From Streptomyces ruber (lineage in GTDB: Bacteria > Actinomycetota > Actinomycetes > Streptomycetales > Streptomycetaceae): a stretch of DNA of 64,000 nt. Shown here piece after piece: positions 53,099 to 60,998 of this stretch. The stretch covers positions 682,001-746,000 of the forward strand of contig NZ_BMQK01000002.1 in NCBI RefSeq assembly GCF_014648075.1. Direction: 5' to 3'. A model generated the notes under the pieces. It worked only from the letters and a program-made list of their open reading frames with translations, did no database searches and was not told the DNA's origin. Position 1 is the stretch's first letter, and every line of letters begins with the position of its first letter. Made by a program: the position numbers and the translations under genes.

Positions 53099-53932
53099 AT
53101 GAAGATCCTCATCAGCGCGGACATGGAGGGCGCCACGGGCGTGACCTGGCCCGCCGACGTCCTGCCGGGCACGCCCCAGTGGGAGCGGTGCCGTGCCATG
53201 TTCACCTCCGACGTCAACGCCGCCGTGCTCGGCTTCTTCGACGGCGGCGCCGACGAGGTGCTCATCAACGAGGCGCACTGGACCATGCGCAATCTGCTTC
53301 TGGAGCGCCTCGACGAGCGGGCCGAGATGCTCACCGGCCGCCACAAGGCGCTGTCCATGGTGGAGGGCGTGCAGCACGGGGACGTGGACGGCATAGCGTT
53401 CGTCGGCTACCACGCGGGCGCCGGCATGGAGGGCGTCCTCGCGCACACCTACCTGGCCAACTCCATCACCGGCGTGTGGGTCAACGACGTACGGGCCAGC
53501 GAGGGCCTGCTGAACGCACACGTCGTCGCGGAGTACGGCGTTCCGGTCGTCCTCGTCACCGGCGACGACGTGACCTGCGAGGACGCCCTCGGCTACGCGC
53601 CCGGGGCGCTGAAGGTCGCCGTCAAGGACCATGTCTCCCGCTACGCGGCGGTGTGCCGGACGCCCGCCCGGACGGCCGCCGACATCCGCGCGGCGGCCGA
53701 GGAGGCGGCGGCGCTCGCGGTGCGCACCGCACCGGTCGAGGCGGGACCGCACACGGTGGCGCTGGAGTTCGACGCCGAGCACCTGGCGATGGCGGCCACC
53801 GTGGTGCCGGGCGTCGACCGTGTCGGGGAGCGCAGGGTCGCCTACACCAGCCCGACGATGTACGAGGGCATCCGTACGTTCAAGGCCGTGACCACGATCG
53901 TCTCGGCCGCAGTGGAGGAGCAGTATGGCTGA
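53099..53932 (+). CDS. M55 D-aminopeptidase (DppA-like)
   Basis: A 277-aa Zn peptidase of the DppA family. It begins MKILISADMEGATGV (D8 and E10 as metal ligands), with INEAHWTMRN, VGYHAGAGMEGVLAHTY (His ligands) and LVTGDDVTCEDA. DppA releases N-terminal D-Ala/Gly from D-amino-acid peptides and self-assembles into decamers. No Shine-Dalgarno precedes the ATG; TACGGT 6 nt upstream could be a -10 box, so the mRNA may be leaderless. It overlaps the M20 gene by 8 bp. Confidence 0.88.
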   Translation: MKILISADMEGATGVTWPADVLPGTPQWERCRAMFTSDVNAAVLGFFDGGADEVLINEAHWTMRNLLLERLDERAEMLTGRHKALSMVEGVQHGDVDGIAFVGYHAGAGMEGVLAHTYLANSITGVWVNDVRASEGLLNAHVVAEYGVPVVLVTGDDVTCEDALGYAPGALKVAVKDHVSRYAAVCRTPARTAADIRAAAEEAAALAVRTAPVEAGPHTVALEFDAEHLAMAATVVPGVDRVGERRVAYTSPTMYEGIRTFKAVTTIVSAAVEEQYG

Positions 53933-55277
53933 GCAGACCGACGAGCAGTCCCTGGACGAGGTCGTCCGTTTCACCTCCGACCTCATCCGTGTCGACACCA
54001 CCAACCACGGTGGCGGGGACTGCTGGGAGCGGCCGGCCGCCGAGTACGCCGCCGAGCAGCTGGCCGGAGCCGGTCTGGAACCCGTCCTGCTGGAGCGCTC
54101 CAGAGGCAGGACGAACGTGGTCGCCCGGATCGAGGGCACCGACCCGTCGGCCGACGCGCTGCTCCTCCACGGCCATCTCGACGTGGTGCCCGCGCGGGCG
54201 GACGACTGGAGCGTGCACCCGTTCTCCGGGGAGGTCCGCGACGGGGTGGTCTGGGGCCGGGGCGCCGTCGACATGAAGAACATGGACGCGATGATCCTCG
54301 CGGTCGTCCGGGCGTGGGCGCGGCTCGGGGTGCGGCCCCGGCGCGACATCGTCGTCGCGTTCACGGCCGACGAGGAGGCGAGCGCCGAGGACGGCTCCGG
54401 ATTCCTGGCCGACAAGCACGGCGAGCTGTTCGAGGGGTGCACGGAGGGCGTCAGCGAGTCGGGTGCGTACACCTTCCACGACGGGGCGGGCCGGCAGATC
54501 TACCCGATCGCGGCGGGCGAGCGCGGCACCGGCTGGCTGCGGCTCACCGCCCGCGGGCGGGCCGGGCACGGCTCCAAGGTGAACCGCGACAACGCGGTGA
54601 CCAGGCTGGCCGCCGCGGTCGCGCGCATCGGCCACCACGAGTGGCCCGTCCGGCTCACCCCCACCGTGCGGGCCGCCCTGCTGGAGCTGTCCGCCCTGTA
54701 CGGCATCGACGACCTGAAACCCGCCGGCCCCGTCGGCCTCGTCGACTCCGGCGGTCCCGTCGACGTGGACGCGCTCCTCGACCGGATCGGCCCCGCCGCG
54801 GCTCTGGTCGAGTCGACCGTCCGGAGCAGCGCCAACCCGACGATGATGGACGCCGGTTACAAGGTCAACGTGATTCCGGGGGAAGCCGTGGCGTACGTGG
54901 ACGGCCGGTATCCGCCCGGCGGCGACGACGAGTTCGCCGAGACCCTCGACCGGCTCACCGGACCGGGGGTGGAATGGGAGTTCCACCACCGCGAGGTGGC
55001 CCTCCAGGCGCCGGTGGACTCGGTGACGTTCGCGCGGATGCGGGCGGCCGTGGAGGAGTTCGCGCCCGAGGGGCACGTCGTGCCGTTCTGTATGTCCGGC
55101 GGCACGGACGCCAAGCAGTTCTCCCGGCTCGGCATCACCGGTTACGGCTTCACGCCGTTGAAGCTGCCGCCGGGCTTCGACTACAACGCGCTGTTCCACG
55201 GCGTCGACGAGCGGGTGCCGGTCGAGGCGCTCCACTTCGGGGTCCGCGTCCTCGACCGCTTCCTGCGGACGGCCTAG
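53925..55277 (+). CDS. M20-family metallopeptidase
   Basis: A 450-aa ArgE/DapE/CPG2-type Zn hydrolase. Metal and catalytic motifs are LLHGHLDVVPA (His, Asp), WGRGAVDMKN (bridging Asp), FTADEEASAEDG (catalytic Glu-Glu) and a late MSGGTDAKQF...LFHGVDERV (His). The dimerisation lid lies between about 190 and 310. It cleaves N-acyl amino acids or dipeptides; the exact substrate is not deducible. Second gene of the coupled peptidase operon. Confidence 0.88.
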   Translation: MAEQTDEQSLDEVVRFTSDLIRVDTTNHGGGDCWERPAAEYAAEQLAGAGLEPVLLERSRGRTNVVARIEGTDPSADALLLHGHLDVVPARADDWSVHPFSGEVRDGVVWGRGAVDMKNMDAMILAVVRAWARLGVRPRRDIVVAFTADEEASAEDGSGFLADKHGELFEGCTEGVSESGAYTFHDGAGRQIYPIAAGERGTGWLRLTARGRAGHGSKVNRDNAVTRLAAAVARIGHHEWPVRLTPTVRAALLELSALYGIDDLKPAGPVGLVDSGGPVDVDALLDRIGPAAALVESTVRSSANPTMMDAGYKVNVIPGEAVAYVDGRYPPGGDDEFAETLDRLTGPGVEWEFHHREVALQAPVDSVTFARMRAAVEEFAPEGHVVPFCMSGGTDAKQFSRLGITGYGFTPLKLPPGFDYNALFHGVDERVPVEALHFGVRVLDRFLRTA

Positions 55278-55279
55278 GA

Positions 55280-57259
55280 ATGGGGGACGAGGTGCAGACC
55301 CTGGAGTACGGTTCGTGGCCCTCGCCGATCGACGCGGCGCTCGCGGCCCGGCACGACGGGCACGCCGAGTTCGCGGGCTTCGTCGGCGAGGAGGCGTGGT
55401 GGACCGAGCCGCGGCCCACCGAGGGCGGCCGGCGCGCCCTGGTCCGGCGCCGGACCGACGGCACGGAGGAGACGGTGCTGCCGGCCCCGTGGGACGTGCG
55501 CAGCCGGGTCGTCGAGTACGGCGGCCACCCGTGGACGGGCACCATGACGGCCGGCGGCCCGCTGGTGGTGTTCGTGAACTTCGCCGACCAGCGGCTCTAC
55601 CGGTACGAGCCCGGCAGCGAGCCCCGGCCGCTCACCCCGGTGTCCCCGGTGGGCGGCGGACTGCGCTGGGTCGACGCGCGGCTGCGGCCCGGCCGGGACG
55701 AGGTGTGGTGCGTCCTGGAGGAGTTCACCGGGGACGGACCCACGGACGTGCGGCGCGTCCTCGCCGCCGTGCCGCTGGACGGGTCGGCGGCCGAGGACCG
55801 GGACGCCGTACGGGAGCTGACCGGCCCCCGCCACCGCTTCGTGACCGGGCCCCGGCTCTCGCCCGACGGCGCGCGGGTGGCCTGGCTGGCCTGGGACCAT
55901 CCGCGGATGCCGTGGGACGGCACCGAACTGCTCGTCGCCGAGGTCACCGGGGACGGCACGTTCGGCGAGCCGCGCACCGTGGCCGGCGGCCCCGAGGAGT
56001 CCGTCGCCCAGGCCGACTGGGCCGCCGACGGGACGCTCCTGTACACCAGCGACCGCAGCGGCTGGTGGAACCTGTACGCACGTGACCCGGACGGCCGCGA
56101 CAGGGCGCTGTGCCCGCGCGAGGAGGAGTTCGGCGGGCCGCTGTGGAAGATCGGATGGCGCTGGTTCGCGCCGCTGGACAACGGGCTCGTCGCCGTCGTG
56201 CACGGGCGCGGCACCACCTGCCTCGGCGTGCTCGACCCGGTGACCGGCGAGGTCGTCGACGCGGCCGGACCGTGGACCGAGTTCGCCCCGTCCCTCGCCG
56301 TGCACGGCACCCGCATCCTCGGTATCGGGGCGAGCCCCCGCAGCGCGTACGAGGTCGTCGAGCTGGACGCCCGCACCGGCCACGCGCGCGTGATCGGCGC
56401 CGCCCACGACGACCCGGTCGACCCCTCCTACTACCCCGAGCCGCAGATCCGCACCTTCGCCGGCCCCGACGGACGCGAGATCCACGCGCACGTCTATCCG
56501 CCGCACCACCCCGGCCACGTCGCACCGGACGACGAACTGCCGCCGTACGTCATCTGGGCGCACGGCGGCCCCACCAGCCGCGCACCGCTGGTCCTCGACC
56601 TGGCCATCGCCTACTTCACCTCCCGCGGCATCGGCGTCGCCGAGGTCAACTACGGCGGCTCCACCGGTCACGGGCGCGAGTACCGCAACCGGCTGCGCGA
56701 GCAGTGGGGCGTCGTGGACGTCGAGGACTGCGCGGCCGTCGCGCTCGCCCTCGCCGGGGAGGGCACCGCCGACCGGGGACGGCTCGCCATCCGGGGCGGC
56801 AGCGCCGGCGGCTGGACCGCCGCCGCGTCGCTGGCCGCGACCGACGTCTACGCGTGCGGCACGATCCTCTACCCGATCCTCGACCTCACGGGCTGGGGCT
56901 CGGGGGAGACCCACGACTTCGAGTCGCAGTACCTGGAGTCACTGGTCGGGCCGCTCGCCGAGGTGCCCGGCCGGTACGCGGAACGGTCGCCCGCCGGGCA
57001 CGCCGACCGGATCACCGTCCCGTTCCTGCTGCTCCAGGGACTCGACGACGTCATCTGCCCGCCCGCGCAGTGCGAACGGTTCCTGGCCGAGATGGAGGGC
57101 AGGCGGGTTCCGCACGCCTACCTGACCTTCGCGGGCGAGGGGCACGGCTTCCGGCGGGCCGACACGATGGTGCGGGCACTGGAGTCCGAACTGTCCCTGT
57201 ACGCGCTCGTCTTCGGCCTCAACCCGCCCGGCATCCCCACCCTGGAGCTCACCAAGTGA
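55280..57259 (+). CDS. S9 prolyl-oligopeptidase-family peptidase
   Basis: A 659-aa cytoplasmic peptidase, with an N-terminal beta-propeller (about 60-390; TSDRSGWWNLYARD-type blades) and a C-terminal alpha/beta-hydrolase domain. The catalytic triad is Ser508 (RGGSAGGWT), Asp589/590 (QGLDDVICPP) and His622 (GEGHGF). HGGPTSRAP and VNYGGSTGHGREYR are typical of acylaminoacyl/dipeptidyl S9 enzymes acting on short peptides. It starts 2 bp after the M20 stop; its own end overlaps the next GTG. Confidence 0.9.
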   Translation: MGDEVQTLEYGSWPSPIDAALAARHDGHAEFAGFVGEEAWWTEPRPTEGGRRALVRRRTDGTEETVLPAPWDVRSRVVEYGGHPWTGTMTAGGPLVVFVNFADQRLYRYEPGSEPRPLTPVSPVGGGLRWVDARLRPGRDEVWCVLEEFTGDGPTDVRRVLAAVPLDGSAAEDRDAVRELTGPRHRFVTGPRLSPDGARVAWLAWDHPRMPWDGTELLVAEVTGDGTFGEPRTVAGGPEESVAQADWAADGTLLYTSDRSGWWNLYARDPDGRDRALCPREEEFGGPLWKIGWRWFAPLDNGLVAVVHGRGTTCLGVLDPVTGEVVDAAGPWTEFAPSLAVHGTRILGIGASPRSAYEVVELDARTGHARVIGAAHDDPVDPSYYPEPQIRTFAGPDGREIHAHVYPPHHPGHVAPDDELPPYVIWAHGGPTSRAPLVLDLAIAYFTSRGIGVAEVNYGGSTGHGREYRNRLREQWGVVDVEDCAAVALALAGEGTADRGRLAIRGGSAGGWTAAASLAATDVYACGTILYPILDLTGWGSGETHDFESQYLESLVGPLAEVPGRYAERSPAGHADRITVPFLLLQGLDDVICPPAQCERFLAEMEGRRVPHAYLTFAGEGHGFRRADTMVRALESELSLYALVFGLNPPGIPTLELTK

Positions 57260-58200
57260 CACAGTCCGTCCCGTCCGCCCCGCTCACCCGGCCCGCCCGT
57301 CTCGCCCCCGGCGCCCGCGTCGCCGTCGTCGCCCCCAGCGGACCGGTCCCCGAGGAGCGGCTGAGCGCCGGACTCGACCTCCTCCGCGGCTGGGACCTCG
57401 ACCCCGTGGTGGCGCCCCATGTGCTGGACCGGCACCCCGACTTCGCCTACCTCGCGGGCACCGACGCCGACCGGGCCGCCGACCTCCAGGCCGCCTGGTG
57501 CGACCCGGACGTCGACGCGGTGCTGTGCGCCCGCGGCGGCTACGGGGCGCAGCGGATGGTGGACCTGCTCGACTGGGACGCGATACGGGCCGCGGGCCCC
57601 AAGGTGTTCGTCGGGTTCAGCGACATCACGGCGCTGCACGAGGCGTTCGCCGTCCGGGCCGGTTTCGTCACCCTGCACGGACCGATGACGGCGGGTGTCG
57701 ACTTCCTCAAGAACGCGCGGGCCCAGGACCATCTGCGGGCCACTCTCCTCGCGCCGGAGACGGCCTTGACGATCACCGCCGGGCGGGCGGCGCCGCTGGT
57801 GCCCGGGCGGGCCCGGGGCGTCCTGCTCGGCGGCTGCCTCAGCCTCCTCGCGGCCGGACTGGGCGCCCCGCACGCCCGGCCCTCCGCGCGGGGCGGACTG
57901 CTCTGCCTGGAGGACGTCGGAGAGGAGACGTACCGCCTGGACCGCTACCTCACCCAGCTGCTGCGCGCGGGCTGGCTCGACGGTGTCAACGGCGTCGTCC
58001 TCGGCTCCTGGGCGGACTGCTCCCCGTACAGCGAGATACGCCCGATGCTCGCCGACCGGCTGGGCGGACTCGGCGTGCCGGTCGTCGAGGAGCTCGGCTT
58101 CGGGCACGGGGAGGGCGCGCCGACGATCCCGTTCGGGGTGACGGCGGAGCTGGACGCGGGGGAGGGGACGCTGACGCTGGACGAACCGGCGCTGCTCTGA
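57256..58200 (+). CDS. LD-carboxypeptidase (S66, LdcA/MccF-like)
   Basis: A 314-aa serine peptidase with the full S66 triad: Ser122 (FVGFSDITALH), Glu219 (LCLEDVGE) and His284 (GFGHGEG). LdcA members remove the terminal D-Ala from muropeptide tetrapeptides in cell-wall recycling; MccF members cleave microcin C-type amide bonds. Context with a D-aminopeptidase and two other peptidases favours D-peptide/muropeptide salvage. GTG start inside the S9 stop (GTGA). Confidence 0.88.
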   Translation: MTQSVPSAPLTRPARLAPGARVAVVAPSGPVPEERLSAGLDLLRGWDLDPVVAPHVLDRHPDFAYLAGTDADRAADLQAAWCDPDVDAVLCARGGYGAQRMVDLLDWDAIRAAGPKVFVGFSDITALHEAFAVRAGFVTLHGPMTAGVDFLKNARAQDHLRATLLAPETALTITAGRAAPLVPGRARGVLLGGCLSLLAAGLGAPHARPSARGGLLCLEDVGEETYRLDRYLTQLLRAGWLDGVNGVVLGSWADCSPYSEIRPMLADRLGGLGVPVVEELGFGHGEGAPTIPFGVTAELDAGEGTLTLDEPALL

Positions 58201-58219
58201 GGCGGCGTACCGTGACGGG

Positions 58220-58680
58220 ATGACCGCCTCCGCACCCGTCACCTCGCCGGAGGCCCCCGTGTCGGCATCCGGCACATCACCCCCGGCGACGGCGCCGAGT
58301 TCACCAGCGGGGGCGTCGCCGGGTCCGTCGACATCGACGGCATCGTCGAGGGTGCCTTCCTGAGCGGCGCCCTCGGGTACGGGCCTTCGCGCACGCCGCG
58401 GGGCGGGGACTGACGACCGAGGGGCTGCGCCTCGTCGTCGGCCACGCCTTCACGGTGCTCGGACTGCACCGGCTGGAGATCGACGTGCGGCCCCGGCCCC
58501 GCAACACCGCGTCCATCGCGCCGGCCCGGCGCTGTGGGACCCGGCTGGAGGGCTTCTCGCCCGAGTTCCTCCTCGTCGACGGTTCCCCCGAGCTCTCGGC
58601 TTCGCTCGAGCTCTCGGCCTCGCTCGAGCGGGGAGGTGCCCCCACGGCGGGACCACGAGCGGTGGGCGGTCACCGCGTGG
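58220..58680 (+). pseudogene. Decayed RimJ/RimL-type GNAT acetyltransferase
   Basis: Pieces of a GNAT protein appear in different frames. GIRHITPGDGAEFT and GGVAGSVDIDGIVEGAFL come first, then (frame shift) GRGLTTEGLRLVVGHAFTVLGLHRLEIDV and CGTRLEGFSPEFLLVDG, and finally DHERWAVT in a third frame. Internal deletions, frameshifts and a repeat element (58584-58644) between the last two pieces break the gene. It is not expected to give a product. The remainder of the 58201-58820 gap holds only the DUF5709 leader. Confidence 0.75.
58584..58644. repeat. Palindromic repeat element with internal 18-bp duplication
   Basis: TCCCCCGAGCTCTCGGCTTC... through ...GGGAGGTGCCCCCA: complementary ends (CCCCC/GGGGA-type) around AGCTCTCGGCTTCGCTCG, which is present twice (58591-58608 and 58609-58626, one mismatch). 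It resembles the short palindromic repeats scattered between genes in many Streptomyces genomes. Here it interrupts the GNAT pseudogene. Confidence 0.6.
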
Positions 58681-58820
58681 GTGCCCCGGTGACCGTGCCA
58701 CCCTCGTGGGCGTCCCCGCGGTGATCTTCTCCGGCCGGGCGGGACTTAAGCGGCCCGCGACGGGGAACCCGGCTGGTCGTAAGGCATGGCCGCACGTAGC
58801 GACGGAAGGAGGCGGACACC

Positions 58821-59243
58821 ATGAGCCGCAGGCCGCACGATCCCGGGGCCGACCCCGAGGACGAGGGCATTCCGGACCTGCAGGACGGCACACCGGAGCA
58901 GCAGTGGTCCTCGGACCCGCAGCAGGAGTCCGTGCCCGGGGACGAGCCCACGGCAGCGATGGCACACGGCACCACCGCGAACGAGGCCCGGGAGGGCGAG
59001 TCGCTGGACGAACGGCTGGCGGAGGAGGAGCCCGAGCCCGACCCCACCGTTCCGCCGGGACCGCCCGACGAGGCGGCCGGGCTGCTGTACGACGAGCCGG
59101 ACCCCGACCGGCCGCGGGAACAGGACGTCTACTCCCAGGAGGGGACGACGCACGGGTTGTCGGCGGAGGAGGACGCGGTGCGCATCCGCGACGAGAACGA
59201 CTTCGCGGAGGACCAGCTCGCCTGGCGGGCGGACCGGCCCTGA
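58821..59243 (+). CDS. DUF5709 family protein
   Basis: A 140-aa, very acidic, Pro/Glu/Asp-rich and probably disordered protein without hydrophobic core. The C-terminal block (REQDVYSQEGTTHGLSAEEDAVR...) is the conserved DUF5709 region of actinobacteria. A GGAAGGAGG tract lies before the ATG. Function unknown. Confidence 0.75.
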   Translation: MSRRPHDPGADPEDEGIPDLQDGTPEQQWSSDPQQESVPGDEPTAAMAHGTTANEAREGESLDERLAEEEPEPDPTVPPGPPDEAAGLLYDEPDPDRPREQDVYSQEGTTHGLSAEEDAVRIRDENDFAEDQLAWRADRP

Positions 59244-59258
59244 CGCCGACGGGCCGCC

Positions 59259-59298
59259 GACGGGCCGCCGAGGGGTCAGGCCCCCTCGGCGGCCCGTC
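59259..59298. terminator. 17-bp hairpin between convergent DUF5709 and VOC genes
   Basis: GACGGGCCGCCGAGGGG (59259-59275) pairs perfectly with CCCCTCGGCGGCCCGTC (59282-59298); the loop holds the VOC stop codon. It should terminate both transcripts, and its right arm also encodes the VOC C-terminus. Confidence 0.75.
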
Positions 59299-59635
59299 GG
59301 TCCGCGTACTCGTACACCGTGCCGTCCGGGTGCAGCGCTATCAGGTTGCGGCCCGCGGGCGTCGCCACCGGGCCCGCGAGGACCTGGGCGCCGGAGGCGG
59401 TGAGCACCCGGTGGGCCTCCTCCACGTCACTGACGGCGATGGTCGCCGACACCTTGCGGAGCACTTCCAGTTCGGCCTCGGGACCGCTCATCAGGAGGAA
59501 GCAGCCGACGGCGGCCACCTGGACGCCGCCGCGTTCGAAACGCAGCGCGGGACTGCCGACGAGCCGTTCGTAGAAGGGGACCGTGGTCTCCAGGTCGTCG
59601 ACGCAGATGCGCAGCGTGGCTCCCAGAATGTCCAT
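59276..59635 (-). CDS. VOC (glyoxalase/bleomycin-resistance-fold) protein
   Basis: A 119-aa vicinal-oxygen-chelate protein: LRICVDDLETTVPFYERLVG...LRFERGGVQVAAVGCFLLMSGP, then IAVSDVEEAHRVLTASGAQVL and LHPDGTVYEYADR. Two beta-alpha-beta-beta-beta units are visible; a complete metal triad is not. It may bind or detoxify a small molecule. The ATG at 59635 fits the domain length. Confidence 0.75.
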   Translation of the reverse strand: MDILGATLRICVDDLETTVPFYERLVGSPALRFERGGVQVAAVGCFLLMSGPEAELEVLRKVSATIAVSDVEEAHRVLTASGAQVLAGPVATPAGRNLIALHPDGTVYEYADRRAAEGA

Positions 59636-59717
59636 GCGGCCGAGCCTAATCGGGGCCGGCCGGAGAAGTGATCGTTTCCACAGGATCTCCCCGCCGGCCG
59701 GCCCCTGTCGGACCGTG

Positions 59718-60266
59718 TCAGCCCATCGCCTTGCGGATCGCGTCACGCGTGCGGTCGATGACGGACGCGACCGGACCCACCGCCAGGTTCTTCACGGCGG
59801 TGTCGGTACCCGGGTGCGGGCGGGTCGGTGCGACGGTCTCGGCGGCCTTCACCGCGCGGGCCAGGTTCTCCAGCTTCCCGCGGTCGGTCACCTTCGCCAG
59901 CTGTGCGAACTCGTACTTCTCCTCCGCCTCCGCGTGCGCCAGCACGTCCTTCCGCAACTCCTTGAACTGGCTCAGGAACTGGGGCGATTCGGTGTCCATG
60001 TCGTCGAGGCGGGACAGCACCTCCTTGGCGCGCTCCTCCTCCTGGATGCGCTCCGCGACGATCTGTTCACCGTTGTCGATGTTCTTGCGGGCGAAGGGAT
60101 GGACGACCTCTTCCTCGGCGGTCTCGTGCACCGCGAGGAGGCGGACGAGGTCGTGGAAGTGCTGCTTCCGCTCCTCGCCCTTGGTCGCCGCCACCTCGTC
60201 GAGCAGGTCCCGTATCCGCGTGTGCTGCGCCTTCAACAGCTCCACGACGTCGGTGCGTTCGGTCAT
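59718..60266 (-). CDS. Hemerythrin HHE-domain protein
   Basis: A 182-aa soluble protein. The HHE domain (5-145) has KAQHTRIRDLL, QHFHDLVRLLAVHETAEEEVVHPFA (HxxxE) and DVLAHAEAEEKYEF. The C-terminal 40 residues are a basic/hydrophobic helix. Unlike the hemerythrin protein at 18.6 kb it has no membrane anchor. It is preceded by a GCGT-N15-GGGTAC promoter of SigB type, indicating a general-stress gene. Confidence 0.82.
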   Translation of the reverse strand: MTERTDVVELLKAQHTRIRDLLDEVAATKGEERKQHFHDLVRLLAVHETAEEEVVHPFARKNIDNGEQIVAERIQEEERAKEVLSRLDDMDTESPQFLSQFKELRKDVLAHAEAEEKYEFAQLAKVTDRGKLENLARAVKAAETVAPTRPHPGTDTAVKNLAVGPVASVIDRTRDAIRKAMG

Positions 60267-60302
60267 CCTGGCTTCCTCTTCTCCGGCTCCGTCTGTGTGT
60301 TG

Positions 60303-60326
60303 GAGTCGTACGGCCGAGGCGGGTAC
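60303..60326 (+). promoter_or_regulatory. SigB-type promoter facing the holin-X gene
   Basis: GAGT (60303-60306), 14 nt and GGGTAC (60321-60326) fit the same consensus on the plus strand; GGGTACCC is palindromic and so is shared with the opposing promoter. A second GGGTACCCGGG copy lies at 60377-60387, just before the ATG at 60392, without a good upstream GNNT element. Confidence 0.45.
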
Positions 60327-60347
60327 CCGGGGCGGCCGGTGCTACGC
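60323..60347 (-). promoter_or_regulatory. SigB-type promoter of the hemerythrin gene
   Basis: On the minus strand GCGT (60347-60344), a 15-nt spacer and GGGTAC (60328-60323) match the Streptomyces SigB consensus GNNT-N14-16-GGGTAC/T. It gives a leader of about 50 nt before the ATG at 60266. Confidence 0.55.
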
Positions 60348-60391
60348 CCGCCGTCGCGTCACGTGTCCTGTCGCGGGGGTACCCGGGCCGC

Positions 60392-60976
60392 ATGAAGCGT
60401 CTGGATCACCTGGAACATCTGGACAGACAACTGGTCGACGAACTGGCGCAGGTGGCCCGCGAGACCGTGCGCGAGGAACTGCGCGAGCAGACCCGCAAGC
60501 AGCGCCGCACGGCCGCGCTCTACGCGGCGTCCGGGGCCGCGGCCCTCTACGCGGGCGCCGCGCTCGCCCTCGGTATCGGCCTGGTGCTCGCGCTGGGGCT
60601 GCCCGGCTGGGCCGCCGCGCTGATCATGGCGGCCGTGCTCGCCGCCGTCGCGTACGCGCTGCGCCGCGCGGCCCGGCCGTCCGCCTCCCGCCCCCCGGCC
60701 GTCGGCCGTGCCGCCGACGGTACGGACCGGGCGGCGCCCGGCGGTACGTCCGGCGGCGTGGTGCCCGGAGTGCCGACCGCGCGGCAGGGCGCCGCCGTTC
60801 CGCCGGTGCCGCCGGTCCGGCCCCGCGTACCCGGCACCGGCGACTCCGCCGACCCCGGCCGCAGGGCCGGAGCACCGGACGCGGCGGACGGCCGTCCGTT
60901 CGGCGCGCCCGGTACCGGCACGACGCCGCCGCCGGGACCTGCGGACCCCGAGGCACCCGGGCATCACCGGTCGTGA
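60392..60976 (+). CDS. Holin-X/phage-holin-like membrane protein
   Basis: A 194-aa protein. Residues 1-40 form an amphipathic, charged helix (LDRQLVDELAQVARETVREELREQ). Two membrane helices follow (about 43-68 and 70-92), and the last 95 residues are Pro/Gly/Ala-rich and disordered. This is the actinobacterial Holin-X (Phage_holin_3_6-like) pattern; such chromosomal copies are usually stress-linked and not phage genes. Divergent from the hemerythrin gene. Confidence 0.72.
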   Translation: MKRLDHLEHLDRQLVDELAQVARETVREELREQTRKQRRTAALYAASGAAALYAGAALALGIGLVLALGLPGWAAALIMAAVLAAVAYALRRAARPSASRPPAVGRAADGTDRAAPGGTSGGVVPGVPTARQGAAVPPVPPVRPRVPGTGDSADPGRRAGAPDAADGRPFGAPGTGTTPPPGPADPEAPGHHRS

Positions 60977-60998
60977 GCGCGGCGCGCGGCGTGACGTC

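Noticed and set aside
60392..60976. Prophage, suggested by a holin-like gene
   Set aside because: No other phage gene is near. Holin-X proteins are ordinary chromosomal genes in actinobacteria, and this one has a SigB-type promoter.
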